Source: Planctomycetota bacterium (GTDB taxonomy: Bacteria > Planctomycetota > UBA1135). From it: DNA of 64,000 bases. Shown one piece after another: positions 16,243-25,894 of this stretch (position 1 is its first letter; each line of letters opens with the position of its first letter). A model generated the notes under the pieces. The model searched no databases. It was not told the DNA's origin and was given only the letters and a program-made list of their open reading frames with translations. The stretch is taken from contig JAJFFC010000012.1 of assembly GCA_021776795.1 (NCBI GenBank), positions 238,724 to 302,723 on the forward strand, in the 5' to 3' direction. The translations under genes and the position numbers were made by a program.

Positions 16243-16379
16243 TTGGTCTGTGCCGCCCGTAATGGGCCTACAGATAGGCAGCTTTGCTGTCTAGCCCTGC
16301 CGTTCCGACATCCCCGCAAGGAACAGCAGAGCAACCCCTTTCGCACCTTTCTTTACCCGCCGCCGCTGGTGCACCAGGA

Positions 16380-19300
16380 ATGACCATCCAAAACAAGTCA
16401 ATCGCGGACTTCGAACTCCGTGACTACCGTTCCTTCGCCTATCGTGACGAGGCCCTACTTCCAGGCCTGTCCGATTTGCAGTCCCGCTCCTACGAGGAGT
16501 TTCTGCAGCTCGACACCCCTTCGGGGCGTCGTAAGGTTCAGGGCCTTGAGGCCCTATTCAAAGAGGTCTTCCCCATCGAGAGCCACGATAAAACCTTGGC
16601 TCTTGAGTATCACGGCTATTCGCTTGGTCGTCCGCGTTACACGCCGGACGAGTGCCGCGAATTGCGCTACAGCTATGCCTACCCTTTGCGGGTGCGCCTA
16701 GCCTTGCGTGCTGGTGACCAGGCTCTCGAAGAGGAGATTTACCTCGGCGAAGTTCCGGTCATGATGGGCGGTGGCGAATTCGTCGTCAACGGCTCGGAGC
16801 GCGTCATCGTGGCGCAGCTGCACCGCTCCCCAGGCATCGACTTCTCGGTCGAGCGCTTGACTGGCGATAAGCGGATTCACTCCGCACGCGTCATTCCGGA
16901 GCGTGGTTCCTGGGTGGAAATGATGGTCTCCGGCAAGGGCACCTTGCAGGTGCGAATTGACCAGCAGGGCAAGTTCTCTGCGCTGACATTACTGCGTGCT
17001 CTTTCGGAAGATTGGGGCACCGACGACGCCATCCTGCGCCTCTTCTACCAGGTGGAAGAAGTCGCTCGCGGCGCGCGCATGACTAAGGCCAAGTTCGCAG
17101 GCATGTTGGAGAACCGCCTGTCGCTCGGACAAATCCGCGACATGCGCACGGGCGAAGTATGGGCCGAAGCTGGCGCACTGATTTCTCCGGAAGCTGCCGA
17201 GCGCATCGCTGCCTCGGACATCGACAAGGTCGAACTCCTGGTCGAGCCCGAAGACACCTTGATCCTCGATTCGCTAAAGGAAGACACTTCCACAAGCAAC
17301 GAGGAAGCCTTGGCCGCGATTTACTCCAAGTTGCGCCCAGGTAACCCCATCCAGCTGGAGAAGGCGCGGGAACTTCTTCACGACCGTTTCTTTGATAACG
17401 CTCGTTACAGCTTGGGGCGGGTTGGTCGCTTCCGCATCAACCGCAAGTTCAATCGGCCCAGTGAAGCGGACAAAGGTCCTCTGACCCTGTTGCCGGAAGA
17501 CTTCCTCGATGCGGTCTACTACCTGCTTGGCCTGCGTGCCGGTAAGGGCGAGACCGACGACATCGACCACTTGGGCAACCGTCGCGTGCGCACCCTGGCG
17601 GAAATGGCGCATGACGACTTCCGCAAGGGTCTGATGAAAGTCGCTCGCGCTGCGGTCGACCGCATGTCGCAAAGCGATGACGCCGAAACTCTGACTCCAC
17701 GCGCACTCATCAACGCCAAGCCGTTCTCGACTTCGGTGGAGCAGTTCTTCGCACGTGGTGAGCTGAGCCAAGTCGTCGACCAGACCAACCCGCTGTCGCA
17801 ACTGGCGCACGAGCGTCGTTTGTCTGCACTGGGCCCTGGCGGTTTGAACCGCAAACGCGCCGGCTTCCAGGAACGAGACGTGCACATCAGCCACTACGGT
17901 CGCCTGTGCCCGATTGAAACTCCGGAAGGTGCCAACATTGGTCTGATTTCCTCCCTCGCCTTGTTTGCGATGGTCGATGACTATGGCTTCCTGGTCACGC
18001 CTTACCGCGTGATTGAGAAAGGTGCGGTCAGCGAAGAGGTCGCCTTCTTGCGCGCCGACGAAGAGTTCGAATGTATCTTTGCGCCGGCAGACTCGAAGTT
18101 TGACGGCAAAGGCAATCTTGTTCCCGACGAAAACGGCAAAGTCATGTCGCGGTTCCACGGTGAGTTTGCGCTGTTGAGCATCGACGATGTGCAGTACCTT
18201 GACATTGACCCCGGTCAGGTCTTGGGTATCTCCGCTTCGCTGATTCCCTTCCTCGAGCACGACGATGCCAACCGCGCCTTGATGGGCTCGAACATGCAGC
18301 GTCAAGCTGTGCCGTTGGTGCGCACCGAGCCAGCTTTGGTCGGTACCGGCATGGAGCCCGCGGTGGCCGCCAACTCCGGTTGGGTGGTCAAGGCCCGTCG
18401 TGCGGGCACCGTGGAATACGTCGACGCCAGCCTGATTCGGATCAAAGAAGATCCCGAGCCTTACGAGCTGCGCAAGTTCCAGGGCACCAACGAGCATACT
18501 TGCCTGAACCAGAAGCCTCTGGTGCGCGTGGGCGAGAAGGTCAAGCGTGGGCAAATCATTGCCGACGGACCTTCGACTCACCGTGGCGAACTTGCCATCG
18601 GCAAGAACCTGCTCGTCGCCTTCATGTCTTGGGAAGGCTACAACTACGAAGATGCGATCATCGTTTCCGAGCGTTTGGTCAAGGACGATGTCTTCACCTC
18701 GATTCACATCGAGGAGTACGAAGCAGAAATCCGCGAGACCACTCTCGGCAAGGAAGAGTTCACACGCGATATTCCTAACGCGGGTGAGCGCGCGCTGCGC
18801 AACCTCGACGAAGCAGGTCTGGTTCGCGTCGGCACCCGGGTTGGCCCCAACGACATTCTGGTCGGTAAGGTCGCGCCTAAGTCGAAGACCGAACTCACGC
18901 CGGAAGAACGTCTGCTCCACGCCATCTTTGGTCGTGCCGGTGAAGACGTCAAGAACGTGTCACTGAAGTTGCCCGCCGGTGTGCGCGGTATCGTCATTGG
19001 CGCCGAGAAGTTCACGCGCAAGGTCAACATGACCCCGGGTGAACGTCGCGAAGCACACGAGAAGATTCGTGCGATTGAATCCGAATACGACGCACTCTTC
19101 CGCATGGAGCTGCAAGCTTGCGTCGAAGAGTTGTCCGAGTACGTCGGTTCGCCACTCAAGGACCCACAAGGTGGTAAGGCCATGGCTATCACCGAGGCAA
19201 CCTTGTTCGGCGACTTGCAGCGTATCCAGGAGTACCTCAAAGGCTTCCCGGAGACCCTCGACCACCCGTCGAAGCGGGCCAAGGCCGAGGACATCATGCG

Positions 19301-20126
19301 CGCGCACATGAACCGTATCGAAGATAAGGAAGCTTGGCGCATCAAGATGTCGAGCCGCCTGTCTCGCGGCGATGACCTGCCCAACGGTGTGCTCGAAATG
19401 GTCAAGATTTACATCGCGACCAAGCGCAACCTCTCGGTGGGCGACAAGATGGCCGGTCGTCACGGCAACAAGGGTGTGATCTCGACGATTATGCCCGAAG
19501 AGGACATGCCATACCTCGACGATGGCACTCCGGTGGACATCATCCTGAACCCCTTGGGTGTGCCCAGCCGCATGAATGTTGGCCAGATTCTGGAAACCCA
19601 CCTTGGCCTTGCAGCCATGAAGGGCCAGTTCCGCGCCTACACCTCGCCTTTCGATGGCGCGCATGAGGCGGACATCGAAAAGGCCTTGGCCGAGGCCGGT
19701 CTCGCCACTTCCGGCACCAGTGTTCTGTACGACGGTCGCAGCGGCGCACCTTTCGAACAACAAGTTTGTGTTGGCTACATGTACACGCTGAAACTGCACC
19801 ACCTCGTCGACGAGAAGGTGCACGCGCGTTCGACTGGCCCATACAGCTTGATTACGCAACAACCTCTGGGCGGTAAGGCTCGCTTCGGCGGCCAGCGCTT
19901 CGGAGAAATGGAAGTGTGGGCCCTAGAGGCTTACGGCGCGGCTTACCTGCTGCAAGAACTCCTCACCGTGAAGTCCGACGACGTCGACGGACGCACCAAG
20001 ATTTACGAATCGATGGTGAAGGGTAAAAACATCCTCGAGCCTGGCACACCAGTCAGCTTCGAGGTGTTGATGAACGAGATTCGCGGTCTCGGTCTGAACA
20101 TCCAGCTCAACTCTAAGGAACAGTAG
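16380..20126 (+). CDS. rpoB: RNA polymerase beta subunit
   Basis: The beta subunit (1248 residues) forms one pincer of RNA polymerase and part of the active centre. The rifampicin-pocket segment, [14 protein letters not shown], the [12 protein letters not shown] motif, and the C-terminal [25 protein letters not shown] region are all present. The ATG at 16380 ([18 protein letters not shown]) is preferred to 16284, whose extra 32 residues are Pro/Ser-rich and not conserved. It is shorter than E. coli RpoB (1342), with fewer lineage inserts. Residues in the rifampicin pocket differ from E. coli (see findings). Confidence 0.97.
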   Translation: MTIQNKSIADFELRDYRSFAYRDEALLPGLSDLQSRSYEEFLQLDTPSGRRKVQGLEALFKEVFPIESHDKTLALEYHGYSLGRPRYTPDECRELRYSYAYPLRVRLALRAGDQALEEEIYLGEVPVMMGGGEFVVNGSERVIVAQLHRSPGIDFSVERLTGDKRIHSARVIPERGSWVEMMVSGKGTLQVRIDQQGKFSALTLLRALSEDWGTDDAILRLFYQVEEVARGARMTKAKFAGMLENRLSLGQIRDMRTGEVWAEAGALISPEAAERIAASDIDKVELLVEPEDTLILDSLKEDTSTSNEEALAAIYSKLRPGNPIQLEKARELLHDRFFDNARYSLGRVGRFRINRKFNRPSEADKGPLTLLPEDFLDAVYYLLGLRAGKGETDDIDHLGNRRVRTLAEMAHDDFRKGLMKVARAAVDRMSQSDDAETLTPRALINAKPFSTSVEQFFARGELSQVVDQTNPLSQLAHERRLSALGPGGLNRKRAGFQERDVHISHYGRLCPIETPEGANIGLISSLALFAMVDDYGFLVTPYRVIEKGAVSEEVAFLRADEEFECIFAPADSKFDGKGNLVPDENGKVMSRFHGEFALLSIDDVQYLDIDPGQVLGISASLIPFLEHDDANRALMGSNMQRQAVPLVRTEPALVGTGMEPAVAANSGWVVKARRAGTVEYVDASLIRIKEDPEPYELRKFQGTNEHTCLNQKPLVRVGEKVKRGQIIADGPSTHRGELAIGKNLLVAFMSWEGYNYEDAIIVSERLVKDDVFTSIHIEEYEAEIRETTLGKEEFTRDIPNAGERALRNLDEAGLVRVGTRVGPNDILVGKVAPKSKTELTPEERLLHAIFGRAGEDVKNVSLKLPAGVRGIVIGAEKFTRKVNMTPGERREAHEKIRAIESEYDALFRMELQACVEELSEYVGSPLKDPQGGKAMAITEATLFGDLQRIQEYLKGFPETLDHPSKRAKAEDIMRAHMNRIEDKEAWRIKMSSRLSRGDDLPNGVLEMVKIYIATKRNLSVGDKMAGRHGNKGVISTIMPEEDMPYLDDGTPVDIILNPLGVPSRMNVGQILETHLGLAAMKGQFRAYTSPFDGAHEADIEKALAEAGLATSGTSVLYDGRSGAPFEQQVCVGYMYTLKLHHLVDEKVHARSTGPYSLITQQPLGGKARFGGQRFGEMEVWALEAYGAAYLLQELLTVKSDDVDGRTKIYESMVKGKNILEPGTPVSFEVLMNEIRGLGLNIQLNSKEQ

Positions 20127-20137
20127 GGGACGTCATC

Positions 20138-23100
20138 ATGAGTGATTACCAATCTCAGGATCCAAGCGCGAGCGAGCCTCGCGTGACCAACACCGCTCTT
20201 GACGAGAACCTCTCGGTCTCGATTCGCTTGGCTTCGCCGGAAGACTTCCGCGGTGCTTCTCACGGCGAAGTCAAGAAGCCAGAAACCATCAACTACCGGA
20301 CCTTCCGTCCGGAAAAGGATGGTCTGTTCTGCGAGCGCATCTTTGGCCCAGAGCGTGACTACGAGTGCGCCTGTGGCAAGTACCGCGGTCAGAAGCACAT
20401 GGGCATTGTTTGTGACAAGTGCGGCGTGATGGTCACGACCTCGCGCGAGCGTCGCAAGCGCATGGGTCACATCAACCTGGCTGCACCAGTCGCGCACATC
20501 TGGTTCTTCTCCGTCACACCAAGTCGCATCGGCAACTTGTTGGGCATGAAGAAGACCGAGTTGGAACGCGTAATCTACTTCCAGGATTACGTCGTCATCG
20601 ATCCCGGTGACTCCGACTTCAAGCGTTGCCAGCTCATCACCGACGATGAATATCGTCGCGCCCGCGTGCAGTATGGCGCTGGCCTTCATGCCTCGATGGG
20701 GGCAGAAGCCGTGCGCGAACTGCTTAACGGCCTGAACCTGGAATCGACCGCGCGCGAACTGCGCGAGGCGATGAAGAACTGCACCAGTAAGCAGAAGCTC
20801 GCCGACATCATTAAGCGTTTGCGCACAGTAGAAATGCTGCGCGACTCGCCAAACGACCCGGCCTGGATGATCATGGATGTGATTCCGGTCATCCCACCAG
20901 AGCTGCGCCCCTTGGTGCGTCTGGATTCGGGCAACTTTGCGAGTTCCGACCTCAACGACCTCTACCGTCGCTTGATCAACCGCAACAACCGCTTGAAGCG
21001 CTTGATCGATCTCAATGCTCCAGAGGTCATCATCCGTAACGAGAAGCGCATGCTGCAGCAATCGGTCGACGCCCTGTTCGACAACGGTCGTTGCAAGCGC
21101 CAGGTCATGAGCACTTCCGGTCAGCCGCTGAAGTCGTTGACCGACATGATTAAGGGTAAGCAGGGTCGCTTCCGCCTCAACCTGCTCGGTAAGCGCGTGG
21201 ATTATTCCGCTCGTTCCGTGATTGTGGTGGGCCCTGAGCTCAAGCTGCACCAATGCGGTTTGCCCAAGGTCATTGCGCTGGAACTGTTCCAGCCCTTCAT
21301 CATTCGCCGCCTCAAGGAACTGCGTTTGGCAGAAACCATTAAGGCCGCGAAGAAGATGCTCGAGCGCCGCGAAGAAGTGGTGTGGGACATCCTCGAAGAG
21401 GTGATTAAAGGTCACCCGGTGCTGCTCAACCGCGCTCCGACCCTTCACCGCATGGGCATCCAGGCTTTCGAGCCTGTACTCATCGAAGGTAACGCCATCC
21501 GTCTGCACCCCTTGGTCTGCCAAGGCTACAACGCAGACTTCGATGGTGACCAAATGGCAGTCCACCTGCCCCTGTCCTACGAGGCACAAGTCGAGGCAAG
21601 CACCCTGATGCTCGCCACCAACAACGTGTTCTCGCCGTCGAACGGCTTCCCCATCATCTCGCCGCACCAAGACATCATTCTTGGTCTCTACTACATGACC
21701 GCCAACCGCGGTGGTGCACGCAATGAGTGGGAAGAAGGTTCGACCAGCAAAGGTGTTTACTCTTCGCTCCACGAGTTGATTCTGGCTTACGGCCTGGGGC
21801 ACCTCGAAACGCACTCTGCGGTGCGCGCACGATTTCCTGAGGGCACTCTGCTCGCCGAAGAGCATGGCAAGCCTTTCCGCAAGTTGAAGAAGCCGGAAAT
21901 CTTGGCCACCTCGCCAGGACGAGTCATCGTCAACGAGGTGCTGGACGGTCGTATGCCGTTCTACAACTACCCGTGGGACAAGAAGGCGATCAAGGACATC
22001 ATTCACGATTGCCATTCCTTGTGCGGAAACACCGCAACGCTGACGCTGCTCGATGACCTCAAGTCCTTGGGCTACAAGGGAGCAACCCGCTCCGGCCTTA
22101 GCTTCGCCAAAGATGACATGCTCATTCCGGAAACGAAGTGGGACATCATTGCGGCAACTCAGGAAGAGGTCGACCAACTCGGCGCGGACTTCCAAGAAGG
22201 TGCGATTACCGACAACGAGCGTAGCTCGCGCGTGATTGACCTTTGGACCACCGCTCGTGACCAGGTCTCCGAAGTGTTGTTGAAGGCTCTCGCCAACGAC
22301 CATCGCAACGGCAAGCCTTACCTCAACCCGGTCTACGTCATGGCGCACTCCGGTGCTCGTGGTGGTGTGGATCAGATTCGCCAGCTCTCCGGTATGCGTG
22401 GTCTGATGGCCAAGCCTTCCGGTGAAATCATCGAGACGCCGATTCGCGCAAACTTCCGTGAAGGCCTGCACGTGCTGGAATACTTCAGCTCGACGCACGG
22501 TGCGCGTAAGGGTTTGGCGGATACGGCGTTGAAGACGGCAGACTCCGGTTACCTCACGCGTAAGTTGGCCGACGTTGCCCAAAACGTGGTGATTTCCCGA
22601 GACGATTGCGGCACCCTCAACGGCATTGCCAAGATTCCGGTTTATCAGGGCGACAAAATGGTGCTGTCTCTGAGCAAGGTCATTCGTGGCCGTACCGCTC
22701 GTGACACCATCCGTGACCGCATTACCGACGAGTTGGTGGTACGCGATGGCGAAATCATCTCCGGCGAAGCCGCTGCCAAGATTGAGCAGATGGGCTTTAC
22801 CAAGATTCGCGTGCGCAGCCCATTGACCTGTGAAGCAGACAATGGCTTGTGCGTGACTTGCTATGGCGAAGACCTCGCCCGTGGCAAGCCCGTGGAGCTT
22901 GGCCTGGCTGCCGGCATCATTGCGGCGCAGTCCATTGGTGAACCTGGCACTCAGCTGACCATGCGTACCTTCCACATTGGTGGTACCGCAAGTCGCGCCC
23001 TCGTGGAATCGCAAACCAAGGCACGTCGTGCTGGTCTCGCGAAGTACCACGACCTGCGTACCACCAAGAGCCCAAGCGGCGACATGGTGGTTCTGTCCAA

Positions 23101-24370
23101 CACCGGTGAAATCCTGATTACCGACAACAAGGGCCGCGAGCTTGACCGCTACGCCGTGTCACTGGGTTCGGTGATCTACGTCGAAGATGGCGGCAAGGTG
23201 CGCAAAGGCACCAAGCTGTTCTCTTGGGACCCTCACTTCTTGCCACTGCTTGCGCAGTTCGGCGGTAAGGTTCGTTTCGAAGACGTGGTCGATGGCAAAA
23301 CCATGGCGATCGAGGAAGACGAAAAGACCGGCGTCAAGCGCCGCAAGGTGGTGGAGTCGAAGGGCGATCTGCACCCACAGGTGCTCATCCTCGGCGACAA
23401 AGACGAAGTGTTGCACTACCTGTCCCTACCGGAAAACGCTTACCTGGAAGTCAAAGATGGCGCCAAGGTCAAGGCCGGTACCCTGCTCGCCAAGTCGCCA
23501 CGTGGTGTTGGTGGTACGCAGGACATCACTGGTGGTCTGCCTCGTGTTACCGAGCTGTTTGAAGCACGGATTCCGAAAAACCCGGCAATCATGGCTGAGA
23601 TCGATGGCATCATTGAACTTGGCGATAAGCGCCGCGGTAAGCGCGTGATTAAGGTCACCAACGCGGAGACCGGAGTCGAGGTGGAACACCTCGTGCCCCA
23701 GTCGAAGCACCTTCGTGTGCACACCGGCGACCCAATTCGCGCTGGACAAGCACTGGTCGATGGTCCGCTGCCTCCTCTGGAAATTCTCAAGATTGAGGGT
23801 GAAGAGAAGCTGCAGGCTTACATGACCCATGAAATCCAGAATGTGTACCGCGCACAGGGCGTAATCATTGACGACAAGCACGTCGAAGTGATTGTTGCGC
23901 AAATGATGCGTAAGGTTGTGGTCGATAAGCCTGGCGATTCGTTGCTTTTGCCAAACGCCTTGATTGATCGCCATCAGTTCCGCAGGGTGCGCGAAGAAAT
24001 GGAGGCCAACGAGAAAGAGCCACCGACCTCGAAGCCCATCATCATGGGCATCACCAAAGCCTCGGTGCAGTCGGAATCGTTCATCTCTGCCGCCTCCTTC
24101 CAGGAGACCACCAAAGTGCTGACCGAAGCCGCCTTGCGCGGTAAGTCGGACCAGCTGCGTGGCCTCAAGGAAAACGTCATCCTGGGTAACCTGATTCCTG
24201 CTGGTACCGGCTTTCGTGGCCTGACCAAGATGCGCGTCGAGAAGAAGGTTGACTTCAGCCAATTCGGTGATGAGTTTGGCGACTTTGCGCCTGCCGAAGA
24301 AGAGGAGGCCGTGGCCACTGCCGCGACTGAGCCTGAGGGCGGTGAAACTGCGGAGGGAGCAGCCGAATAA
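20138..24370 (+). CDS. rpoC: RNA polymerase beta' subunit
   Basis: The beta' subunit (1410 residues) carries the catalytic metal site NADFDGDQ (Asp467, Asp469, Asp471). The N-terminal zinc domain has Cys77, Cys79, Cys92 and Cys95. The second zinc site region ([13 protein letters not shown]) and the trigger-loop/bridge-helix region are intact. It starts 11 bases after rpoB and ends in an acidic Glu/Ala-rich tail. No split or fusion with rpoB is seen. Confidence 0.98.
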   Translation: MSDYQSQDPSASEPRVTNTALDENLSVSIRLASPEDFRGASHGEVKKPETINYRTFRPEKDGLFCERIFGPERDYECACGKYRGQKHMGIVCDKCGVMVTTSRERRKRMGHINLAAPVAHIWFFSVTPSRIGNLLGMKKTELERVIYFQDYVVIDPGDSDFKRCQLITDDEYRRARVQYGAGLHASMGAEAVRELLNGLNLESTARELREAMKNCTSKQKLADIIKRLRTVEMLRDSPNDPAWMIMDVIPVIPPELRPLVRLDSGNFASSDLNDLYRRLINRNNRLKRLIDLNAPEVIIRNEKRMLQQSVDALFDNGRCKRQVMSTSGQPLKSLTDMIKGKQGRFRLNLLGKRVDYSARSVIVVGPELKLHQCGLPKVIALELFQPFIIRRLKELRLAETIKAAKKMLERREEVVWDILEEVIKGHPVLLNRAPTLHRMGIQAFEPVLIEGNAIRLHPLVCQGYNADFDGDQMAVHLPLSYEAQVEASTLMLATNNVFSPSNGFPIISPHQDIILGLYYMTANRGGARNEWEEGSTSKGVYSSLHELILAYGLGHLETHSAVRARFPEGTLLAEEHGKPFRKLKKPEILATSPGRVIVNEVLDGRMPFYNYPWDKKAIKDIIHDCHSLCGNTATLTLLDDLKSLGYKGATRSGLSFAKDDMLIPETKWDIIAATQEEVDQLGADFQEGAITDNERSSRVIDLWTTARDQVSEVLLKALANDHRNGKPYLNPVYVMAHSGARGGVDQIRQLSGMRGLMAKPSGEIIETPIRANFREGLHVLEYFSSTHGARKGLADTALKTADSGYLTRKLADVAQNVVISRDDCGTLNGIAKIPVYQGDKMVLSLSKVIRGRTARDTIRDRITDELVVRDGEIISGEAAAKIEQMGFTKIRVRSPLTCEADNGLCVTCYGEDLARGKPVELGLAAGIIAAQSIGEPGTQLTMRTFHIGGTASRALVESQTKARRAGLAKYHDLRTTKSPSGDMVVLSNTGEILITDNKGRELDRYAVSLGSVIYVEDGGKVRKGTKLFSWDPHFLPLLAQFGGKVRFEDVVDGKTMAIEEDEKTGVKRRKVVESKGDLHPQVLILGDKDEVLHYLSLPENAYLEVKDGAKVKAGTLLAKSPRGVGGTQDITGGLPRVTELFEARIPKNPAIMAEIDGIIELGDKRRGKRVIKVTNAETGVEVEHLVPQSKHLRVHTGDPIRAGQALVDGPLPPLEILKIEGEEKLQAYMTHEIQNVYRAQGVIIDDKHVEVIVAQMMRKVVVDKPGDSLLLPNALIDRHQFRRVREEMEANEKEPPTSKPIIMGITKASVQSESFISAASFQETTKVLTEAALRGKSDQLRGLKENVILGNLIPAGTGFRGLTKMRVEKKVDFSQFGDEFGDFAPAEEEEAVATAATEPEGGETAEGAAE

Positions 24371-24402
24371 GGCCGTTTTCTCGACTTCCGGCCGCGTCCC
24401 GC

Positions 24403-24430
24403 TTGACCGTGGGCGCGGCTGGGGTAAAAT
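24403..24430 (+). promoter_or_regulatory. Promoter of the rpsL-rpsG operon
   Basis: TTGACC at 24403-24408 and TAAAAT at 24425-24430 are spaced by 16 bases, a near-consensus sigma-70-type promoter. It lies between rpoC and rpsL, about 47 bases before the rpsL start, so the str-like genes can be transcribed separately from rpoBC. Confidence 0.75.
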
Positions 24431-24443
24431 CTTTCCCCCATTC

Positions 24444-24462
24444 TTGCCTAGGGTCTAGGCAA
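24444..24462 (+). promoter_or_regulatory. Perfect hairpin in the rpsL leader
   Basis: TTGCCTAG, loop GGT, CTAGGCAA forms a perfect eight-pair stem that ends 14 bases before the rpsL start codon. It lies inside the expected transcript and next to the ribosome-binding region, so it could affect rpsL translation. No T run follows. Confidence 0.5.
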
Positions 24463-24476
24463 AACGCATCCATAGC

Positions 24477-24845
24477 ATGCCCACCATCAATCAACTCGTC
24501 CGCAAGGGCCGCAAGCCAATCCGGCGCAAGTCGAAGAGCCCTGTGCTCGATTCCTGCCCGCATAAGCGCGGCGTGTGCACCCAGGTGCGCACCATGACCC
24601 CGAAGAAGCCGAACTCCGCGCTGCGAAAGGTTGCCCGTGTGCGCCTTTCCAACGGTAAAGAGATCACGGCCTACATCGGTGGTGAAGGACACAACTTGCA
24701 AGAGCACTCCATCGTGCTCGTGCGCGGTGGTCGCGTCCGTGACCTGCCGGGTGTGCGTTACCACGTTGTCCGCGGCACCTTGGACTGTGCTGGTGTTGAT
24801 GACCGTAAACAGGGTCGTTCCAAGTACGGCTCCCGCCGTAAGTAG
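24477..24845 (+). CDS. rpsL: 30S ribosomal protein S12
   Basis: S12 (122 residues) sits at the decoding centre. The [16 protein letters not shown] motif is intact with Lys43. The second streptomycin-contact motif reads [13 protein letters not shown]: residue 88 is Arg (codon CGT) where most bacteria have Lys. The ATG at 24477 gives the usual [13 protein letters not shown] start. First gene of the str-like operon. Confidence 0.98.
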   Translation: MPTINQLVRKGRKPIRRKSKSPVLDSCPHKRGVCTQVRTMTPKKPNSALRKVARVRLSNGKEITAYIGGEGHNLQEHSIVLVRGGRVRDLPGVRYHVVRGTLDCAGVDDRKQGRSKYGSRRK

Positions 24846-24861
24846 TCTCTGAACGCATAAC

Positions 24862-25335
24862 ATGCCACGTTCCTACAAGTCGACCGCGAAGTTTCAGACC
24901 CCGGACCCACGTTTCGGTTCCCTGATCGCGACCAAGTTCATCAACCAGGTGATGCAAGATGGCAAGAAGTCCATCGCGCGCGCCGTGTTCTACGAAGCCT
25001 GCGAAACGGCTTCCGCCAAGCTCGAAGGTGTGCCGCCGGAAGAGGTCTTCATCAAGGCCCTCGAAAACGTGCGCCCTGCAGTCGAGGTGCGCTCCAAGCG
25101 TGTGGGTGGCTCGAACTATCAGGTCCCCCGCGAAGTTTCCCCCAAGCGTGCACAAGCTTTGGCCATCCGCTGGTTGGTCAACAACGCGCGTAAGAAGAAG
25201 GGCCTGCCCATGGCTCGCCGCCTTTCCACCGAGTTCGTGGATGCCTGCAACAACACAGGCGCCTCTGTGCAGTGGAAGGAAAACGTGCACAAGATGGCCG
25301 AAGCCAACAAGGCTTTCAGCCACTTCGCCTTCTAA
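24862..25335 (+). CDS. rpsG: 30S ribosomal protein S7
   Basis: S7 (157 residues) organises the head of the 30S subunit. The start MPRSYKSTAKFQTPDPRFGS and the RRVGGSNYQVP-type motif (here KRVGGSNYQVPREV) are family signatures. It lies 16 bases after rpsL. In E. coli S7 represses translation of its own operon. Confidence 0.97.
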   Translation: MPRSYKSTAKFQTPDPRFGSLIATKFINQVMQDGKKSIARAVFYEACETASAKLEGVPPEEVFIKALENVRPAVEVRSKRVGGSNYQVPREVSPKRAQALAIRWLVNNARKKKGLPMARRLSTEFVDACNNTGASVQWKENVHKMAEANKAFSHFAF

Positions 25336-25370
25336 GCAATCTCGTTGCTTTTGCCGGTTGACCCGGCTTC

Positions 25371-25395
25371 GGGCCATCCACCAAGTGGGTGGCCC
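25371..25395 (+). other. Intercistronic hairpin after rpsG
   Basis: GGGCCATCCAC, loop CAA, GTGGGTGGCCC forms an eleven-pair stem (one G-T pair), followed by a weak T stretch. It may reduce expression of the downstream Tsr3-like and EF-G2-like genes relative to S12 and S7. Confidence 0.45.
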
Positions 25396-25412
25396 GCTTT
25401 CGTTTCCGGCCG

Positions 25413-25889
25413 ATGGACCCGCTCGAAATCCTCATCATTCGACTCAACAAAGAGTCGCCCAAGAAGTGCTCGCTAACGCCTTTGCGCGCGCGCCAGGAGT
25501 TGCCGATTCAATGGTTTCATTGCAATCTCGGAGATCCGGTCGCGGTGGGAGAAGTCACCTTGCTGCATCCGGAGGGAGAGCCTTTGAGCCCGGCCGATGA
25601 CCAGCGCCCCCTGTTGCTGGTAGATTCTTCCTGGCGTGACCTTCCGCGCATGCTGTCGACTGTCGAGGGCACATTCCATCGGCGCTCCCTGCCCGGCGAT
25701 TTGGCCACGGCTTATCCGCGCAAGAGCAGTTTGTTTGAAGACCCATTGGCCGGATTAGCCAGCATCGAGGCGCTGCATGCCGCCTTGGCCATGTTGGGCC
25801 ATCGTGACGATAGCTTGCTAGAGGGCTACCACTGGGCCAGTGCTTGGCTGGAGCAAAACCAAGCCGCGCTGCCCTCGCGGGTATCCTAG
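25413..25889 (+). CDS. Tsr3-like (DUF367) putative rRNA aminocarboxypropyltransferase
   Basis: This 158-residue protein resembles Tsr3, which transfers the 3-amino-3-carboxypropyl group of SAM to a hypermodified pseudouridine of the small-subunit rRNA in archaea and eukaryotes. Order and spacing of motifs match: an N-terminal Pro-Lys-Lys-Cys (16-19, as DPKRC in Tsr3), LLVDSSW (68-74, as VVECSW), RSLPGDLATAYP (91-102, as RLLPYLVAANQV), LASIEALHAALAMLGH (115-130), and YHWASAWLEQNQ (139-150). These comparisons are from memory. Its place between rpsG and an EF-G-type gene supports a ribosome role. It is short but not obviously truncated. The target in a bacterial 16S rRNA is not known; the h31 loop of the head would be the analogous site. 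Confidence 0.75.
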   Translation: MDPLEILIIRLNKESPKKCSLTPLRARQELPIQWFHCNLGDPVAVGEVTLLHPEGEPLSPADDQRPLLLVDSSWRDLPRMLSTVEGTFHRRSLPGDLATAYPRKSSLFEDPLAGLASIEALHAALAMLGHRDDSLLEGYHWASAWLEQNQAALPSRVS

Positions 25890-25894
25890 CGCGG

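Noticed and set aside
17274-18920. A 548-codon open frame antisense to rpoB
   Set aside because: Same reason: codon-bias shadow opposite a clear RNA polymerase gene.
20003-23050. A 1015-codon open frame antisense to rpoC
   Set aside because: It is the shadow of a highly biased GC-rich gene. The antisense product has no recognisable domain, while rpoC is unmistakable on the other strand.
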